DNA of 64,000 nt from Aliishimia ponticola (GTDB lineage Bacteria; Pseudomonadota; Alphaproteobacteria; Rhodobacterales; Rhodobacteraceae). The stretch is taken from NCBI RefSeq assembly GCF_004803475.1, contig NZ_SRKY01000001.1:372001-436000 (forward strand), written 5' to 3'. The translations under genes were made by a program, and so were the position numbers. Below are positions 61,907 to 64,000 of this stretch, piece after piece. The notes under the pieces are model-generated. The model saw only the letters and a program-made list of their open reading frames with translations. It ran no database searches and had not been told where the DNA came from. The stretch's first letter is position 1. Every line of letters begins with the position of its first letter.

Positions 61907-63078
61907 TGCGGCGCGTCAGTATCTTCGGATCGACCGGCTCCATCGGTCAGAACACGATCGACCTGATCGCCCGCGCGCCGGACGAGTACGAAGTCGTTGC
62001 GCTGACCGGGGCGCGCAACATCGCGCAACTGGCGCAGGATGCGGTACGGCTTCGGGCCAGGATCGCCGTGACCGCCGCGCCGGATTTGGGCCCCGAGTTG
62101 AAAGAGGCGCTGGCCGGAACCGGGATCGAAACCGCCGCCGGGCCGGAGGCGCTGATCGAGGCCGCCGCGCGCCCTGCCGATTGGGTCATGTCGGCGATTG
62201 TCGGGGCGGCGGGTCTTGCGCCCGGTCTGACCGCGCTGGAACAGGGTGCGACGCTGGCCCTTGCCAACAAGGAATCGCTGGTCTGCGCCGGGGCGTTGGC
62301 CCTGAAAACCGCGCAGCGTCATGGCGGCAAGCTGTTGCCGGTGGACAGTGAACATTCCGCCGTCTTCCAAGCCCTGATCGGCGAGGAGATGGCTGCGGTC
62401 GAAAGGATCATCATCACCGCGTCCGGCGGGGCATTCCGCGATTGGCCGCTGGAAAAGCTGGCCCATGCCACGCTGGAACAAGCCTCTGCCCATCCCAATT
62501 GGGATATGGGGCAAAGGATCACGATCGACAGCGCGTCGATGTTCAACAAGGCGCTCGAAGTTATTGAGACGCGGGAATTTTTTGGCGTGGACCCGGACCA
62601 GATCGAAGTGATCGTGCATCCCGAATCCATGATCCACGCCCTGGTCGGCTTCAATGACGGCGCGCTGATGGCACATGTTGGCCCGCCCGATATGCGCCAC
62701 GCGATCGGGTTCGCACTGCATTACCCCGACCGGCGCAGCCTGCCGGTAGAACGGCTCGATCTGGCGGCGCTGGGGCAATTCACCTTCCGCGCGCCCGATG
62801 ACACGCGCTGGCCCGCGCTGCGGCTTGCGCGCGACGTGATGAAGCGCGGCGGACTTTCTGGTGCGGTGTTCAACGCCGCCAAGGAAATCGCGCTTGATGG
62901 CTTCATCGATGGCCGCCTGCGCTTTACCCAGATGGCAGAGGTCGTCGAACAGGTTTTGACCGACGAGAAAGCGGTCGATGGCCTCATTGATGCCGAAATG
63001 ACTCTTGATAACGTGCTTGCCGTGGACCATCTGGCACGCAAGGCCGCGCGCACGGCGATCAGCAGAAAAGCAGGATAA
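61906..63078 (+). CDS. dxr: 1-deoxy-D-xylulose-5-phosphate reductoisomerase
   Basis: 390 residues. FGSTGSIGQNTIDLIA binds NADPH; ALANKESLVCAG near 115, LPVDSEHSAVFQAL near 145 and TASGGAFRDWPLEKL near 170 are family-typical. The metal-binding block ITIDSASMFNKALEVIET near 205-220 and the HPESMIHALV segment are intact. It makes MEP, the committed step of non-mevalonate isoprenoid synthesis, feeding uppS directly. ATG 61906 overlaps the cdsA stop by one base. Confidence 0.96.
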   Translation: MRRVSIFGSTGSIGQNTIDLIARAPDEYEVVALTGARNIAQLAQDAVRLRARIAVTAAPDLGPELKEALAGTGIETAAGPEALIEAAARPADWVMSAIVGAAGLAPGLTALEQGATLALANKESLVCAGALALKTAQRHGGKLLPVDSEHSAVFQALIGEEMAAVERIIITASGGAFRDWPLEKLAHATLEQASAHPNWDMGQRITIDSASMFNKALEVIETREFFGVDPDQIEVIVHPESMIHALVGFNDGALMAHVGPPDMRHAIGFALHYPDRRSLPVERLDLAALGQFTFRAPDDTRWPALRLARDVMKRGGLSGAVFNAAKEIALDGFIDGRLRFTQMAEVVEQVLTDEKAVDGLIDAEMTLDNVLAVDHLARKAARTAISRKAG

Positions 63079-63084
63079 ATACCT

Positions 63085-64000
63085 TTGGATATCGTATCGC
63101 TTCTTCCCCAGTTTGGCGGGCTCATCTGGACCATCGTCGCCTTCGTCGTCGCGCTGAGCGTGATTGTCGCGATCCATGAATACGGCCATTACATCGTGGG
63201 GCGCTGGTCCGGTATCCATGCGGATGTGTTCTCCATCGGGTTCGGCCCGGTGCTATGGTCGCGCCATGACAAGCGCGGCACGCGGTGGCAAATCGCGGCG
63301 TTGCCCTTTGGCGGCTATGTGAAATTCGCGGGCGATTCCAATGCGGCCTCGGGCAAGGATGAGGACGCGATGGAAGAAGCCGCCCGCGATCCGGTTGCCT
63401 ATCGCCGCACGATGCATGGCGCACCGCTTTGGGCGCGCACGGCGACTGTCGCGGCCGGGCCGGTGTTCAACTTCATCATGTCGATTCTGGTGTTCGCAGC
63501 GGTGGCCATGACCGCCGGGCAGGACCGGGAGCCATTGACCGTGGGCGAATTGACCCCGCTGCCGTCGCAAACGCGCGGGCTGGAGCCGGGCGATGTGATC
63601 GTCGAGGTTGCCGGGCTCGAAATTCCGCGCAAGGACGATCCGGCCTATGGCGAGTTTCTGGATGCCATCCCGGTCGAGCCGGTGCTGCCCTTCGTCGTCG
63701 AACGGGACGGCACGCAGGTCGAATTGACCGATCCCTATATCCTGCCGCCGGTCATTGCGGGCCTGTCTGCCAAAAGCGCGGCCATGGCGGCAGAGCTGGA
63801 AATCGGTGATGTCATTACGGCCATCGACGGCACCCCGGTCTTTGCGTTCTCGCAACTGAAAAACGCGGTGGAAGGGTCGGATGGGGCCACGCTGGACCTG
63901 ACGGTTTGGCGCGACGGGCAGGAGATTGCCGTGTCCCTGTCGCCCAAACGCATTGACGAGCCGCTGGACGAAGGCGGGTTCCAGACCCAATGGCGCATTG
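63085..64000 (+). CDS. rseP: Site-2 protease RseP (partial, runs off the window)
   Basis: 305 residues visible; the frame is open to the window edge. Starts at TTG 63085 with AGGA about nine bases upstream, overlapping the dxr stop region. The N-terminal helix carries AIHEYGHY (zinc-binding HExxH). LPFGGYVKFAGD, two PDZ-like domains (GLEPGDVIVEV at ~170 and LEIGDVITAIDG at ~245) follow. This intramembrane protease cleaves anti-sigma factors in envelope stress and, in some species, signal peptides. The second catalytic motif is beyond the window. Confidence 0.93.
   Translation, partial: MDIVSLLPQFGGLIWTIVAFVVALSVIVAIHEYGHYIVGRWSGIHADVFSIGFGPVLWSRHDKRGTRWQIAALPFGGYVKFAGDSNAASGKDEDAMEEAARDPVAYRRTMHGAPLWARTATVAAGPVFNFIMSILVFAAVAMTAGQDREPLTVGELTPLPSQTRGLEPGDVIVEVAGLEIPRKDDPAYGEFLDAIPVEPVLPFVVERDGTQVELTDPYILPPVIAGLSAKSAAMAAELEIGDVITAIDGTPVFAFSQLKNAVEGSDGATLDLTVWRDGQEIAVSLSPKRIDEPLDEGGFQTQWRI

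Overview
The window looks like a chromosomal segment of a Rhodobacterales (Roseobacter-group) alphaproteobacterium. Evidence: GC-rich coding with strong G/C third positions; a GTTC-N7-GTTC LexA box in front of uvrA, the alphaproteobacterial form; a ZauP/ZapA-type division pair; a valine-degradation operon of the marine Rhodobacterales kind; Hint-domain and calcium-binding secreted proteins; and the uridylate kinase / ribosome recycling / Upp synthase / CdsA / Dxr / RseP order. No rRNA, tRNA, CRISPR, insertion sequence or prophage was seen. The assignment comes from gene content and family knowledge only; no search was run.

Layout. 1-10.6 kb: the tail of an unknown gene, queA, a sulfotransferase-like gene, two MFS transporters, a DUF924 gene, lpdA behind a perfect 13-bp palindrome, and SOS-controlled uvrA. 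10.7-12.8 kb: two very small membrane proteins and a secreted Hint-domain protein. 13-19.3 kb: a minus-strand valine operon (mmsA, an unknown gene, acyl-CoA dehydrogenase, 3-hydroxyisobutyryl-CoA hydrolase, mmsB) divergent from a LysR regulator. 19.4-27.6 kb: CBS-domain protein, coaD, two different gap genes with a 47-residue microprotein between them and shared LacI-like operators, a DUF808 membrane protein, a class III aminotransferase and tkt. 27.9-32 kb: coiled-coil protein plus zapA, the Grx4/BolA iron-sulfur pair, and an XdhC/molybdopterin-binding pair.

32-39.3 kb: a large chemoreceptor, infC (apparently starting at a rare ATC codon), a membrane-anchored acidic protein built of 11-residue repeats, an AT-rich islet with one membrane protein, ssb and a lytic transglycosylase. 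39.4-44.4 kb: one 1664-residue secreted nuclease-like protein with RTX, cadherin-like, lamin-tail and endonuclease/exonuclease/phosphatase modules. 44.5-50.3 kb: UPF0029 and M48 lipoprotein pair, small unknowns, a TPR protein and rhlE. 50.7-55.5 kb: a peptide ABC transporter (fused ATPase, two permeases) lacking an adjacent binding protein. 55.8-64 kb: AraC regulator, miaA, pyrH, an antisense Hint gene inserted before frr, then uppS (probable ATT start), cdsA, dxr and a truncated rseP.

The most interesting signals are the hendecad-repeat protein, the gap-associated microprotein with its repeated operator motif, the terminator whose 3' arm is the ribosome-binding site of the next gene, the two non-canonical start codons, and the Hint gene splitting a core housekeeping cluster. 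Several start sites were moved from the longest open frame on the basis of ribosome-binding sites and family N-termini; each entry says where.
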